A stretch of DNA of 64,000 nucleotides from Paragyromitra xinjiangensis (Eukaryota > Ascomycota > Pezizomycetes > Pezizales > Discinaceae): assembly GCA_038503065.1 (NCBI GenBank), contig JBCAMK010000001.1, forward strand, positions 2,356,001 through 2,420,000, in the 5' to 3' direction. Below, piece by piece: positions 10,784 through 22,894 of this stretch (the first letter of the stretch is position 1; every line of letters starts with the position of its first letter). Made by a program: the position numbers and the translations under genes. The notes beneath the pieces were generated by a model, which worked only from the letters and a program-made list of their open reading frames with translations, made no database searches and was not told where the DNA came from.

Positions 10784-11001
10784 CACAGGATTCCCTTAAG
10801 TTGGGTACATATTTAGGTTTATCGACAAATGGTAGTGATATTTCTGATAGTTTAAAGATGAAAGACTTGTAGGAAACAATGAGTTTCTCGAAGGCAGATG
10901 GAGTCATTACCTTAGGTGTGCAATAGGTTGTTTGTAGCGGTTAAAAAGAAAGGGTAGAAAAGACTATAGGAGGGAGAGAAAAGAGGAAGGGGGTGGGTTT
11001 A

Positions 11002-11433
11002 CAGTTCAATCGCCCTATAAGGGTTCGCCCTATAAGGGTATCTGCTCTATAAGGGTATACTTGGCAGTCCCGACTTTTTTTGTACGGTAAAATAAGGGTA
11101 TCGCTTTATAAGAATACCCTTAGGGTTTTGAAATTTCTTTGGTGGTATACCCTTATAGCTAGTGTATGGTTAAGGTTTTTTAAGTGATAGTCTTCATCAC
11201 CCTTGACATACTTACCAGTATCTCACATATTACTATCACAGCATTCATCTCAAAAGTCCCGGTTTTTAAAAAGGCAGACTTTTCTGAAATATGGGCCTAG
11301 AAGCCTCCAGATATTTTGGGGCTTGATACAAAATCTAAAATTAGAAATATCACTCAGTAGTACTATAAGGGTAACTGCTCTATAAGGGTATAAACTCTAG
11401 CCCGGAGTGAACCCTTATAGGGAGATTGAACTG
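11002..11433. mobile_element. MITE with 25-bp terminal inverted repeats and TA duplication
   Basis: The left end reads CAGTTCAATCGCCCTATAAG and continues GGTTC. The right end, reverse-complemented, is the same apart from one base (T for G at position 11). Both ends abut TA (11000-11001 and 11434-11435), the target duplication of Tc1/mariner/pogo elements, whose termini often start CAGT. Subterminal CTCTATAAGGGTAT motifs recur near both ends (about 11015-11058 and 11365-11391). The 432-bp interior has no transposase frame, so this is a non-autonomous derivative. Confidence 0.82.
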
Positions 11434-11435
11434 TA

Positions 11436-13212
11436 TACCTAAACTAGATTTCAATTCCGTCCAAAAGTCGTACTAGCACATAGCATATACATTACCCCAG
11501 ACCAGGATACAAGAAAAACTAAGATGAATAGTTTAAGTACCAAGGTACGACATTTACTACTAGTCACTCACTCTCATTGCTAGATATATACCCAGTGGCT
11601 TTATCGACACTAAGCTCTAGAATTTATTGCAAGAAGTGAAATAATCTTATATTCCCCGAAGGTCTTACGAAACGCAATAACTAGTAGACATTCTTTCCAC
11701 TTAGTAGCGATTTTCAAAGACCAGGAGCTATATGCCGCCGAGAACTGACGCACTGCCCTGCCCTGCAAATCGAAATCGCCTGTTTCCATCCCTGCTATGA
11801 AGTGTTAAATCCGCCCAATCGTCGTGGCTATGCATATAGTCCGAATCCGGGAGTCTGCATTCGGGCTTGACCTGAGAACTAAACTAAGTGTGACCCTCCC
11901 CGCAAACAATACCCCAGCGCTACCCCAAGTCACCTAGACCCCGGTTTAGACTAGCCGGGCGCCATTAGTGTGACAGTACGTCACATCGTTCCCGCGATTG
12001 GGTTTACTAGATCAGCCCTGCTGGCTACTTGCCTCCAGCAGGTGTGGTCTGACTTTACCGATAAGCGCTCACCCAAGTTGCCCTAAACCATGTTCCTACC
12101 GTTCCTGCATGAGGCTCACTACTGCATACGTAGAATTTTTCGTTCCTTTTAGCTACAGTTATATACATGGAGGTCCTTGGGAGCTTGGCTAGCTCCTAAA
12201 ATTGGGTAGGGGGAAAGTTTTGGTGTAGTTTAAATTTCCCTTTACCCTGACTCTATCAGCGCAGAGAATTCGTAAGCAAGTATATATGCACCCCAGCCCT
12301 TGTTTTTTTTCGAAGTCCCGTGTTTGATAAAAACCTTAAATAGCTCATGGCTGATGATAATTAATAGCCTATATCACAAATCTTTCAGTAAAATATGCGT
12401 GGCATATATCGGCGCCAGTTAAAGGGCCCCGCGAGTTGGCCGAGAACGAATAGTCATAATTCAATGATCATGTCACGACCTAGTAGAATTGCTTAGTGTG
12501 TGTTTATCTAGGATCCCACTAAGTTATAGGGGAGTTAATCAAGCACGTATGATCCAGGTATCATGCTGCAGGTAGCTATCACTTAATAACTTTGGTAAGG
12601 AATTGTATAGGATAGCTACTACCTTTTCCCTATACTACCTCTTCCCTAGGTGCTAGCATGTAATGTCTCGGGTTCGTCAAATTTAACTATAGAGCTAAAA
12701 CACCACCAATCACCAATTGTCGATTTCGCTATGAAGCTGAGTAAGGGCTCGCTGCTGGGAGCAAGGCGCGTTGGAAAGCTACATGTCAAGGGGATCGAAG
12801 GCTACACAAAAAGAAACTCAAATATGACTATGGGTATACTGCCACCGAATCTAAAGACCTAAGAGGTATGCGAACAAAAAATCAGAAGTTAGAACTGGAG
12901 CAAAGCTAGGGTATAAGAATCACTTTGACCAAAAAATCACGGCTATTGGCCTATCAGTCGTCTCTATCATCAGAAAAGTGTTAGGAGCTAGTGAAGCAAT
13001 TGTTCGTACTTCCTGTTTCGGGGCCTTTTTGAATGTTTCCAGATATCTTTCTTCGCATCATTTTTGTTTTCCCTCAAGGTCTATCCAACCATAAACCATC
13101 ACTCGTCCTTGTCACGTGTATATGCAGGTTCCAAGAAGGTACTTCGCAGAGCCGCCAAAGCTTATCTCGAAAATTTCAACAGCCTCCTCTCTCCAACCAG
13201 CAATCCACCATT
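11436..13212. other. Intergenic, AT-rich
   Basis: AT-rich DNA without a supportable gene. A 70-codon frame at 12650-12862 has no coding features. The last 180 bp before DAL3 are open in the DAL3 frame from an ATG at 13033 (see the DAL3 entry). Confidence 0.5.
13161..13167 (-). promoter_or_regulatory. GATA-factor site (AGATAAG) upstream of DAL3
   Basis: A full HGATAR match on the minus strand, 46 bp before the DAL3 ATG. Allantoin and purine catabolic genes in fungi are usually under AreA/Nit2-type GATA control, which makes the site plausible. A single 6-mer is weak evidence and it may lie within the leader. Confidence 0.3.
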
Positions 13213-13884
13213 ATGTCTTCCACGGTGCTTACAATTGCGCCTCCCACAAAAAACTTTTCAATCAGCGCGACACCCCTGACATCTGCTGGGTTTGCCCCTT
13301 TCGGCAGCGTGATCCAGCGTCCCCCAGTCGCGAGCAACGTTGGAACAACCGTCAACCAAGGTACCGCTCAAAAGCACCTCAAAGTCTCTCCCTTCACCTC
13401 TGCTGCCTCTCCAAGCGGTATACCTGCTAGTTTCAATATCAACATTTTTGTTTGTGCTCCTCGCGAGCTGTCTGGAGAGCATAAGAATGTATTCCAGTGC
13501 AAAATCCTTGAGCGCCACCCCTACACCTCTCAGTCTTTCATCCCACTTGCACTCGACCCTGACCCTGAGAATAAAACGTCGTCTCGTTTTTTGGTCATAG
13601 TGGCGCCTACTACCACCTCTGCCCAGGGAAATCCGCCGGATCTGGGGAACCTAAAGGCGTTCATCTGTAATGGATCCCAGGGCGTCACGTATGCTGCTGG
13701 GACTTGGCACGCGCCGATGGTAGCGCTTGGGGAGCGGCCGATTGAATTTGTAGTGCTGGTTCACGAAAATGGTGTTGATGGCGAGGATACGCAGGAGGCG
13801 GTGATCAGCGAGAATGGAATTGAGGTTACAGTGTTGGCTATGGGGAATGGTGAGAATGGGTTGTGGGCTAAGGCGAAGTTCTAA
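13213..13884 (+). CDS. DAL3: Ureidoglycolate lyase (allantoin catabolism)
   Basis: A single exon of 223 residues. It cleaves ureidoglycolate to glyoxylate and urea, the last step that frees purine nitrogen for urease. Family landmarks seen: FAPFGSVI near the N-terminus, NQGTA, LERHPYTSQSFIPL, FLVIVAP, LKAFICNGSQGV and the conserved TWHAPMVAL followed by FVVLVHENG. I start at 13213, where similarity to the AllA/Dal3 family begins. An in-frame ATG at 13033 would add 60 residues without family similarity. The gene is convergent with the OGT-like gene. Codons are C-ending in the first half and G-ending in the second. Confidence 0.9.
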   Translation: MSSTVLTIAPPTKNFSISATPLTSAGFAPFGSVIQRPPVASNVGTTVNQGTAQKHLKVSPFTSAASPSGIPASFNINIFVCAPRELSGEHKNVFQCKILERHPYTSQSFIPLALDPDPENKTSSRFLVIVAPTTTSAQGNPPDLGNLKAFICNGSQGVTYAAGTWHAPMVALGERPIEFVVLVHENGVDGEDTQEAVISENGIEVTVLAMGNGENGLWAKAKF

Positions 13885-14677
13885 AATAGGTGCAATGTAC
13901 AGGTGAGAAGTTGTGGCTGGCTGAGGGTGCAGTTATATTTTTTTGGTAGTACCTTCCCTTGTACGGTAGTGTACATACTGTGTCTGATTTGTACGAGCAC
14001 AAAAGCATGGTAGTTTCTGTTTTCGCAAATAAGGGGCATATATCACAGCGGGCTATGATTGATGGTGTGCTGGTAATGATCCAATGCATGATCATACCTT
14101 TCACGTTCCAAGTATACTAGTATGCTGCAGAGGTCGCCGAGTTCTCTCGGAATCAATAACCAAGTATCAGGAATGACCGCTATGACTGCAAGCATCCCGA
14201 GTAATAGCCTTAGACAAACATAAAAGAAATATCCACAACACATGCATAAGAAAAGATATCCAAGCTCTACTCCAGATATACCACCATTCTATCATCTGAG
14301 TCCAAAACGAAAATATCCAAAATAGAAAGCAACAGAAAAGAAAGGTCATCTATGGGCACAACACCCCTCCACATCATCCACAAACTCATTTATCTCCAAC
14401 CATAAAAAATAGAACAAGAAAGGAAATAACTATCCAGGATGCTCCCCGTCCCTCCTAAATACCCTCCAAACCCATATAAATCATTAAACAAGACCAAGAC
14501 AGAAAAGAATATTCTTTGAAAAACAGGTATCCAAGAAATAATTCGCCGAAAACCAAAAGCCAAAAGTCAAAAAAAACCAAAAATAAGAAAAGCCCAATAC
14601 ACCACCCGTAAACCATGAAACCTATCCACACAAAATCGCGTAGCATGACATTATTATCCGCCCCCCATAATGCCTAC
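13885..14677. other. Convergent intergenic region
   Basis: Shared 3' flank of DAL3 and the OGT-like gene. The 14,200-14,640 part is A-rich on the plus strand, i.e. T-rich downstream of the minus-strand gene. No gene is seen. Confidence 0.5.
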
Positions 14678-17600
14678 TCAATATTTCTTCAAATCGTCCA
14701 AATAAATATCCCCTCCTTCAGCATTAACCCATCTTCTCCACGCCTCTTCGTACGCATCTTCTAAATCGCTAACCCAACGCCGGGTATCAAACAGCGCACT
14801 CTTCCACCTGTGTTCAAACAGAACCTTTCTAACATCATTCAAAACTCCTTCTCCTCTCCCCTCTACTCCATAGACAAGCCCATCCGCAAGTTCCACAGCG
14901 CGATCTTCATATTCCTTTTCGCCAGCGACTATCAAGCTATCTGCTGTTATCTTCCCCTCGTTCGTCTGCGGTACTGCCGCACGGAGAATGCTAGCTGCGA
15001 TCCGGGAGCACATTTTGTATTTATGGCGGGGAAATGTCAAAAGAGGTGTTCCAGACCAGAGAACATCTGCTGCAGTGGTGTGGGCATTGCATTCAGGCGT
15101 ATCGAGGAAAACATCGCAGACTTGGGCACGAGAAATATGCTGAAGCTTAGGTGCCACATCGGTGAATATGATACGCGAAGTAACTTCCTCTCCGGCCCAT
15201 TCCTTGGCAAGGGCTCGCAAGTTTGTTTCACCAAGGTCCGGGAAACGCAACAGCCACAAGACCGCTTTCGGGACACGAGCGAGGATGCGAAGCCACGTCC
15301 TAAAAGTAGTGGGCTCAATCTGCGGGTATGTCAATACTAATCGCCTGCTATACGAATTGATTTTAACATACCTTGTAGAGCTGGTTGAAATTGCCAAGAA
15401 TCACAGCATCTGAGGGCAATTTCGGGAACAATTCCTTTCTCTTCGCCCACCTCCTTGCTTGCTCTTCCTCCCAGCTCAGTTGTTTCGATTTCGAGTCTGG
15501 CGCGCTCTGTCTATGGTCACAACAGAAGAAAGTATGCCTTGCAAAGATAATGTTCTCTGAGTAAACCCAATCCTCATTATCGTCACTCGCACCTTCATGC
15601 CCGTCATCCTCGAGATCAACATTCTTCCTTGATGGCCTCAATGTTTCAGCTGGGACTGCTGTCGAGTCGGCGTATATGTAATCGCACCAGTCGGCTCCAA
15701 GCGTTCCTGCAAAGCCCATGAAACTCATTTGAATAGGCGCTGGTCTCGCTGCGAAAACCTCGTTACGTGCGCCCCGAGTGAAACCATTGAGATTGATCAA
15801 TATATGAATACCGTCCTCGACGATCTGCCGAACCAGGCGATCTGGGCCCCAGCTGTGAGCATCGTAAAACACGGGCGCTTCTCTTTCAATTTGCTTTCGA
15901 TGCTCCGAGTTGTCACTAGCAGTAGTAGCGTAACAATATGCCTTAGCTCGAAATGGATTGTGCAAACCAAAAACAGATTGCATAAGGTGCGCCAACGGAT
16001 GGTTGTTGAAATCAGATGAAACATAACCGATTTTAAGATACGGCGCCGGTGGTGCAGGAGGAGGATAAACATGGGCAGGAAGCCAGGGCGCTCGCAGCGT
16101 GGAGCATGATATGCGTAACCCGTTGCGTTGAGATATCATCCGAACTTGCTTTGCTGATAACGGGCAAGTGAAAGTGTGAAATGGGAGTACCGTCGGGGCG
16201 CTCGGAGTTGTCAAGCTTGATGGGACAGTAGGCCTCAGATATTCTCTCTTGGATTTCTCGACTCCCCGCAAGTATTTCTCTTGATACCACCTCCACACTG
16301 TTTTCCGAGACGCTCGCTCAATCATTCGGATGACCTTTGCCCCTTCGAACGGTTTGCCGGCCCAGCCTTCGACAGTCTTCCTCAGAGAAGCTCTTCTATC
16401 CTCTGACCAGCGTGACCCATCTGCTATTTCAAGCTCCCTGAGCAAAACCTCTACCGTGTCGCCAGCGATAACACCCTTGCCCCATACCTCGCCATCTTTA
16501 AGCTGTTTCTCCACAATCTCTACCACCCTTCTCATCCAACCGCTACTCACAACGCCATTCCCCCTAGCGTCAACCAGTCGTTTTTCATCATCAACATGCC
16601 ACCTATCCCTACTTCCGCCGTCCTGTACAATACCACCCCTGCCTTTCCAATCGCAGACGCTGTTAAGGGCGTTTGCTAAACCGCACACTGCTTCCGCAAA
16701 ATCAGGATTAACCTTAACAGCTCTACGATAGTATCCGATAGCATCTCCGATCCTTCCTTGGTCCTTTACTGCGTTTGCTAGGTTGGCCAAAGCAATATCA
16801 AAATTAGGATCGCAGTCGACAGCTTGTTCATACATTTTAATCGCGGCGCTCAGTTGATTTATATCTTTAAGAAGACTTCCCAGATTTGTATATAGGTGTG
16901 CATGCCGATTATCCAGATGAAGGCCATAGTAATAATATCCCAGGGCAAGACTAACCCCTGACCCTGGTCCAACTCCAGGCATTCGTGGGAGGGAAGACGA
17001 GGGTACAACGAGACTTGGCGATGCCTGCTGCACACTAGCAAGAAGAATGCCAACATTATTTGCAGTCGACGGGCTGGGATGAAGAGAAAGAGATAGGTAA
17101 TAAAGGGCCAGGATGTCCTTCACGTCGGCAGAAGACTTGGACGCTCCAACACTACTACCAGAAGACATCCCATCTTGAAATATCTTTGCCAGTGACAGAA
17201 GCGAGTTGCTGGTAGTTGAAATGGCTGCTCGCTTCGCTGCTTGATTCGAGATATCTCGTAATCCGGGGAGTTCTCCGTTTGGTTGGAAAACAAACCGTGC
17301 AGTGTGAATGGCATAGTCAGGAGTCAACAGCACTGGCCCATGAAAAGCACTCCTCCCCACACTCTCAGACATGTTAATACCTTCGATCTTAGCCTTGAGA
17401 ACGGTAAGAATCCTGTTAATGAGGCCTCTGATACCACCTCTCTGCATCCCTGCACCAAGCAGCACAGCTTGTTCAAATGCCTTGGCAGCTCCAGCGTTGT
17501 CACCCAATGTATACAACATATTTCCTTTCGCATGTATGAGGCCAAGCATGCGGCCATTCTCAGACGCTGGTATCATAAACTCGCTTAATCCGTAGGTCAT

Positions 17601-19907
17601 GATAATGTTAGCTTTTGCAAACCGATTCATATCGTCTTCTTCATGTTCGAAATGCAGTTCAGGCAGTGATTGCGATGTCGAGACCGATTCATCGCTTGAA
17701 GCACTGCTAAAACTCGGGTTTCTTGCGCAAAAACGGCTCGGGCGGCGCAGAGACGCTTCGACAAAATTGATTATGTCGACTGCCTCTCTCCCGCGGTGCT
17801 CGCCGCACAATAACCCAACAAGATGTTCAACGGCCTCAAAATAGCTGGGCCTCTTCCTTACTGCACGAAGCCAATATCGCTCTGCCTCTTCACGGCGGTT
17901 GAGTGACAGGAGTGTTGCAGCCAAATTTGACAATGCTTCCACGTGACTACAAACAGACGTCAGTATCAGACATGAAACAAAATGCTGTAATAAGATCGGT
18001 GTGATATACTTATCATCTACTTCTAATATTCTGAAATACCAGCCCATAGCTCTATTCAAGTCACCCAGTCCCTGCAAGAGCCAATCAGCGCCCACAAAAC
18101 AAATACATTACATCAGGGAATAGATACGAACATATGCTAAACACCCTCCCAAAAGCATCCCATCTAGCCAAGTCCAAGCGCTATCTGCACAGAGCCCATT
18201 CAACATCTCCAGAGCTAACATAGCGGATTGAGTAGGTGATGATTGTTGGTTTGCCACGTGACCAAAACCGCTATGGATAGACACATTTATTGGGAAAGAT
18301 CCATAATGTCCAACTCCACTTGACGGACGATTCAAGGAGTTAGCGGAGTAACAGTCAACCGGCTGCTTCTTCTCAAAATGCTGGTCCCCTCCGCCCCATA
18401 ACTCGGGATTACCATTTTCGCCTACGTCATCACTCCCGTCATAAATCGCGACCCCATCATTCCGAGGAAATGAACATTCATCGTTGTTGCTAAATAAAGA
18501 CTGTGAATGCGATGAGGACGTCCCTATATGTGGATGACGCTGGCTAGGTCGTATTCGCTTTGCCCGGCCCCCATCATCCCTATCCGAAGCAAACCCACCA
18601 GGTATACCATGTTGCGCCGAGACCTGCCCATCTAAAGGAAGCTGAGACCGGAAGCTATTAGACCTCCATCCGCTGATTTGAGGTTGAATAGAAGGCCGAG
18701 GATAGAGCCCAGGTTTTGTAGACCCATTGCGGCTACGTGATCTATCTCCAGCTTGGGCACGATTATCTGATTGTCGATGTTGTGCCTGCACTGATGCTAA
18801 AAGTTCGACATAAACTCCATGGGCCCATGCTAGAACCGTATCCCGAGAATGCGGGTTCACTCTGTCTTGATATACCATATTATGAGACGGCGAATCAAGT
18901 TGAAGGTGCTGGAGCTGAGCCTCGGGGGTACCTGCCAGTGGGTGACCTAGGTTATAGAGTGTTCCTATGTTTTGGGGAAATGTCGATTCCGATACAGAAT
19001 CCATTGCTGGGATTTGGGATTGCCACATGTTCACACTATCCAGTTGTTGGTCAGGCGGAGTATATACGGTGTTCATTTGATGAACTGGTGCTTGCGGAAG
19101 TTGGATTGGTGTACCGTTTCCCCAAGCACCATAATGACCATAAAAATTGCTATCTCTTGGAACATCATTGTAGTGCCCAACATCCATAAATCCATTAATA
19201 TCCTCACTAGAAGCGGTTGGCGGGGTAATAGGATTATAGAGTGGCTGGAAACCGTATGGAGTTGCACCGATATACATGCTATCCGCTGGAGGGAGGGCCA
19301 TCTGGTCTTGCTGGAACAAAAAATCTTGCACATATGGATTCAAGCTGTCATTAACGGGTAGCTGGTCGTTAGAGCTCGCGGCCCACATGGCTGGGTTCAC
19401 ACATCCACTTCCTATACTTATATCGGCCCCTCTCAAAGCTAGTGTTCCCTCCCATGACTGGGTTCCCTGAGCGCCAACATTCTGCCATCGAGGACTTTGG
19501 TCCAGTTGTATATGCTGTCCGTTAGATGGTGGCACTGGAAGAATAATTTGCTTTGTCGGCCTCGCGACCCATTCTATCGGAGTTGCGTCATACCCAGCAG
19601 CCAATGTTCCTTGGGGGGTTTTGCGGCGAAGCAAGTTTTCCTGGTAGGAATGCCGAGATGACATGGGCAGCAGCGATGAAGATGAGTGAGCTCGATATAA
19701 GGGACGGCTCGCCATGACTCCTGGTGCAAAACTGGATTGTTGCTGCGCGGGCTGGTACTGTTGAAATGAACCGTGGGTTGAAGAGCTATGGAGAGAAGGA
19801 TGTGAGAGCAGAGCGTTGGCTGATGCAGGGGTGTTTGTGGCAGAAGCAGCCACAGGATGAGGTCCCAACTCATCAAACTGCCGTTGCAAGGAATGGTGAG
19901 AGAGCAT
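14678..19907 (-). CDS. O-GlcNAc transferase-like protein (GT41, OGT/SPINDLY family)
   Basis: Four exons on the minus strand (19907-18132, 18071-18010, 17946-15372, 15319-14678) give 1,684 residues. Introns are 60, 63 and 52 bp. Residues 1 to about 570 are Gln/Ser/Pro-rich and disordered, with a short block RRKTPQGTLAAGYDATP that I recall from other fungal homologues. TPR repeats follow (about 590-660 and 955-1050, e.g. NLGSLLKD...AIKMYEQAV). The GT41 catalytic region starts with GYVSSDFNNHP (about 1249) and includes LINLNGFTRGARNE, GNFNQLYK (about 1463) and CDVFLDTPECNAHTTAADVLWSGTP (about 1537-1562). The family transfers GlcNAc or fucose to Ser/Thr of nuclear and cytosolic proteins; the sugar used here cannot be read. 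I start at the ATG at 19907. The frame stays open 19 codons further without an ATG, so an upstream coding exon is possible. Confidence 0.92.
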
Positions 19908-22661
19908 CTTGAGATGCGAAGCCTTAAGGCTGAAGGAAGCTGATTGTGGATTCGAGGTTTCCAACTGTCAACAGTCGCAGGAGGGTAACGGGAGACAGCG
20001 ACGGCGATTTCGTCTTCGTCGAGGGCTCCTGTTCGGACGATTGCTGCATTAATTAGCTGGTTCCGTCTGGCGGTTTGTCCTGTAATCTTGTGGTCCTCCC
20101 GATTGCTGTAAGCTGTTTGACGATCTGCTTCCAATGCTTCTTTTTCTTCTCCTTCTTTTCCCTATCTCTCTTTTACCACGTCTTATTGCGTCGTCCTCTT
20201 TTGTTATTTGATATCCTTCTCTTCTTTTTTTTTTCTTTTCTTTTTTTAGAGCAGCCAGAGGTGCTGAGTGGTTGGGGGGTGAATGAGAATGTTGACTGTG
20301 AGGCGACAGGCATGTGAGTGAGCGACCACCACCACGACCTCCTGTCAGGATCCGCTTACCTCGAAACACAACTCTATTGCGATAACCAGAAAGTGCGCCC
20401 TATTTCGCGTTTTTTTTCCCCTCCCGTCCTCTTTCTTGTCTTGAGTTTCTCTCCTTCTCTAGCCCGCTATCTATTCCCCAGAATGACTTTCTAGCCTCCT
20501 CACTCTTTTCCCGTTCTTATGCCTGTCCGTAAACGAGGGGAAATAACAACACAGTTGTACCGCGCTTAATGAAGGAAAGATTCAAAAAGAAAAGGAAGAA
20601 GCAGAAAAAGGAAAAAAAGAACGCCCGCCGTTCAACAGAACATCAACGTTTGCGACACGGCCAATGTGAGTCGATTTTTCTGTAAGCCTTCCTCGTTGAC
20701 GTGCCTCTTGATGCTCTTCTTTTAGCGCTGTGGAGCCAAGGGCTGACTTCCTTGCTTTTACTGCACAGGGAACTTGGGAGGAAAACCTACTCCCACCCAC
20801 TCTAGCTTGTGTTGCTTGACGCGCACGTTCCCCTGGCACCAGTCCAGATGGGAATATGCCGATCTTGATCTTGGGAGGAGACCGGGAATTGTTTACGATG
20901 GAATCAAAGGCCCGAATAAATCACCGAGGCGGTCCAATGTGAAAAGAATCTCATGTCTAGCGAACCATTTCGCCTCTGAAGTAGAATAGGGACGAGGAAG
21001 AAGAGCTGAGTTACAGCCAGAGCAACTCATGCCCCACGCAGCCAAGGACTGATGCGCAAGGGCATTATATTGCACTGCAGGTGGTGTGGCAGCTTGACTT
21101 TATTTTTTTCTGTGGCGTATTTTAGACGGCGGGAAGAAGGCTTGGTTAGACGAAAAAAGCGCCAACGGCATGAACAGATACCCGAAGAATGACGCCTCAC
21201 AACGGCCTCGATGGGAGATGCCAATCTTCAGACCAGAACCTAGAAACACAATTCCAAAAATCGGAACATTTCATAGAGAGTAAGATAAAGGATCTATCAT
21301 GACGAGTACACGTTAGCCCTTGAACGAGTCTAATTCGATACTTTATTCCATGCATTCCGGCACCAACGCGTCAGGTTTAGCACCCAAAACTTCGCTTCAT
21401 GCAGCTATCCCTTAAAATGTTTATCTTGCGTGAATCCCACGCGGCAAAAACCATACCATACCTTCTGGCACAAGTTTAAGTTTTCAATCGAACCCCCAGC
21501 ACCATGTCCTTTAAAATACTCGGATTTCCAATATCTGCCGCCTGCTTGCATCGACGCAAACCTCAGCACCCAAATGACCACAACTTCTCAGGAAGGTTGC
21601 AATTTAGTAACAGGTCGGTCACTAGTTTGTAGTTCAAAGATATTCGGAAATTGATCAACAAAGCTCCCTTCGAAATACCTTTTATGCAGAGAGGCGACCT
21701 GGATATCGATCTGTTTAATGGAAAAAATATGCGCCGATCGGTTAATGAGGTACGGTCTCCCGTTTCCGCTAACTAAAGTAGACCACAGCACCGCAACGCT
21801 AAGAATGTGTCCTGCGCATCAACCTACCAAAAATTCCTTTTTAAAAGTCAAAAAGAGTGACAGGCAGACAAGGAAAACTCCAAGGGTACTTGTGCATTTA
21901 GTAGAGCAAAAACACTGGACTATATTTTCCTACAAATGCACTGAGCATGCACATATAAGCTACAGATGACACATAAGTACATGTACCACTACGCTGCCTC
22001 ATAGTGCAGTAAAGTACTGACGCAGCCCCAACGATTGATTGTAAACGAGAATACGAGGCTCCCGGCCGGCGAGTTCGATTTCACTCAGAGAGTAATTTTG
22101 ACTGCTGATCATAATAGCTAGGGTTAGTAAACAAACCCAACCGGTTACATGCTGGTTTCAGCACTAGTTTCATCGGATCGACAACGGTTTTTGATTGAGA
22201 GTTTGCTCGATTTGTCTACTTGCTTTCCGAGCCAATCACAAGAGAACCAGGGACCTGGGGACAAGGTGCCGAAAGACTTGGTCCGGTGTAGCGGCACCTC
22301 GGAGCCAGAAACAAGTGCCAACGATGCGCATCTAGAAACTTCCGTATAAACTAATCTAAAACCCAAAGACACTTCTGTGAAGACAAACATGCATCACTTC
22401 CTTGGCAAATCGGGAGTAAAGGTTAAGCAGGAAGATGTAGCAATTCGCAAAGCACGATCATGACGTTAAGCTGCTTAATGCCCTACACGGGATATATGTA
22501 GCCAACCGCTCATGTGCATATCAACATACATAGTTGACCTCCGAGATGCATGTGTTCGGCATTATCCGATCCTCATATTTCTTGAACCTTCCATCTAGGT
22601 AAGAAAGGGCCCATTATTGAACGGCACATATCCGAGCATACACATCCAACGGATTAATTAC
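19908..22661. other. Intergenic: OGT promoter side and start of the gene desert
   Basis: Leader and promoter of the OGT-like gene, with a poly-T/C stretch at 20135-20250 on the plus strand, then featureless DNA. No gene is supported. One TACATGTA palindrome lies at 21978. Confidence 0.5.
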
Positions 22662-22665
22662 GTAC

Positions 22666-22890
22666 TACGGGTGCAGGGGAAAGTCTGTCACCAGGTGGCG
22701 GTGCTAGCGGCGGTTCTTCCCTTCATCCTCAACACTCTGGGGCTCTTCTTTCGTTTAGTAACCTTTAATTTCCTCTATCTCTTACTTTCTGTAAGGTTGC
22801 TGTAAATTTTTAAGCCTTGAGTTGAGTTGGCGGTCAAGTTTCGCACTGCCAGCACGGCCACCTGGTGACAGACTTTTCCCCACCCCCGAA
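22666..22890. mobile_element. Short MITE-like inverted-repeat element, GTAC duplication
   Basis: Two arms of about 40 bp face each other. The left arm (22666-22705) holds GGGGAAAGTCTGTCACCAGG and continues TGGCGGTGCTAGC. The right arm (22851-22890) holds its complement with a few mismatches. The element is flanked on both sides by GTAC (22662-22665 and 22891-22894), read as a 4-bp target duplication. The 225-bp element has no coding capacity. The superfamily is uncertain. Confidence 0.68.
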
Positions 22891-22894
22891 GTAC

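Noticed and set aside
12650..12862. 70-codon frame in AT-rich DNA
   Set aside because: No domain, signal peptide or codon bias, and no splice continuation.
19574..20134. Upstream minus-strand frame that could extend the OGT N-terminus
   Set aside because: It has no ATG and no good donor to join it to the OGT frame, so the ATG at 19907 was kept.
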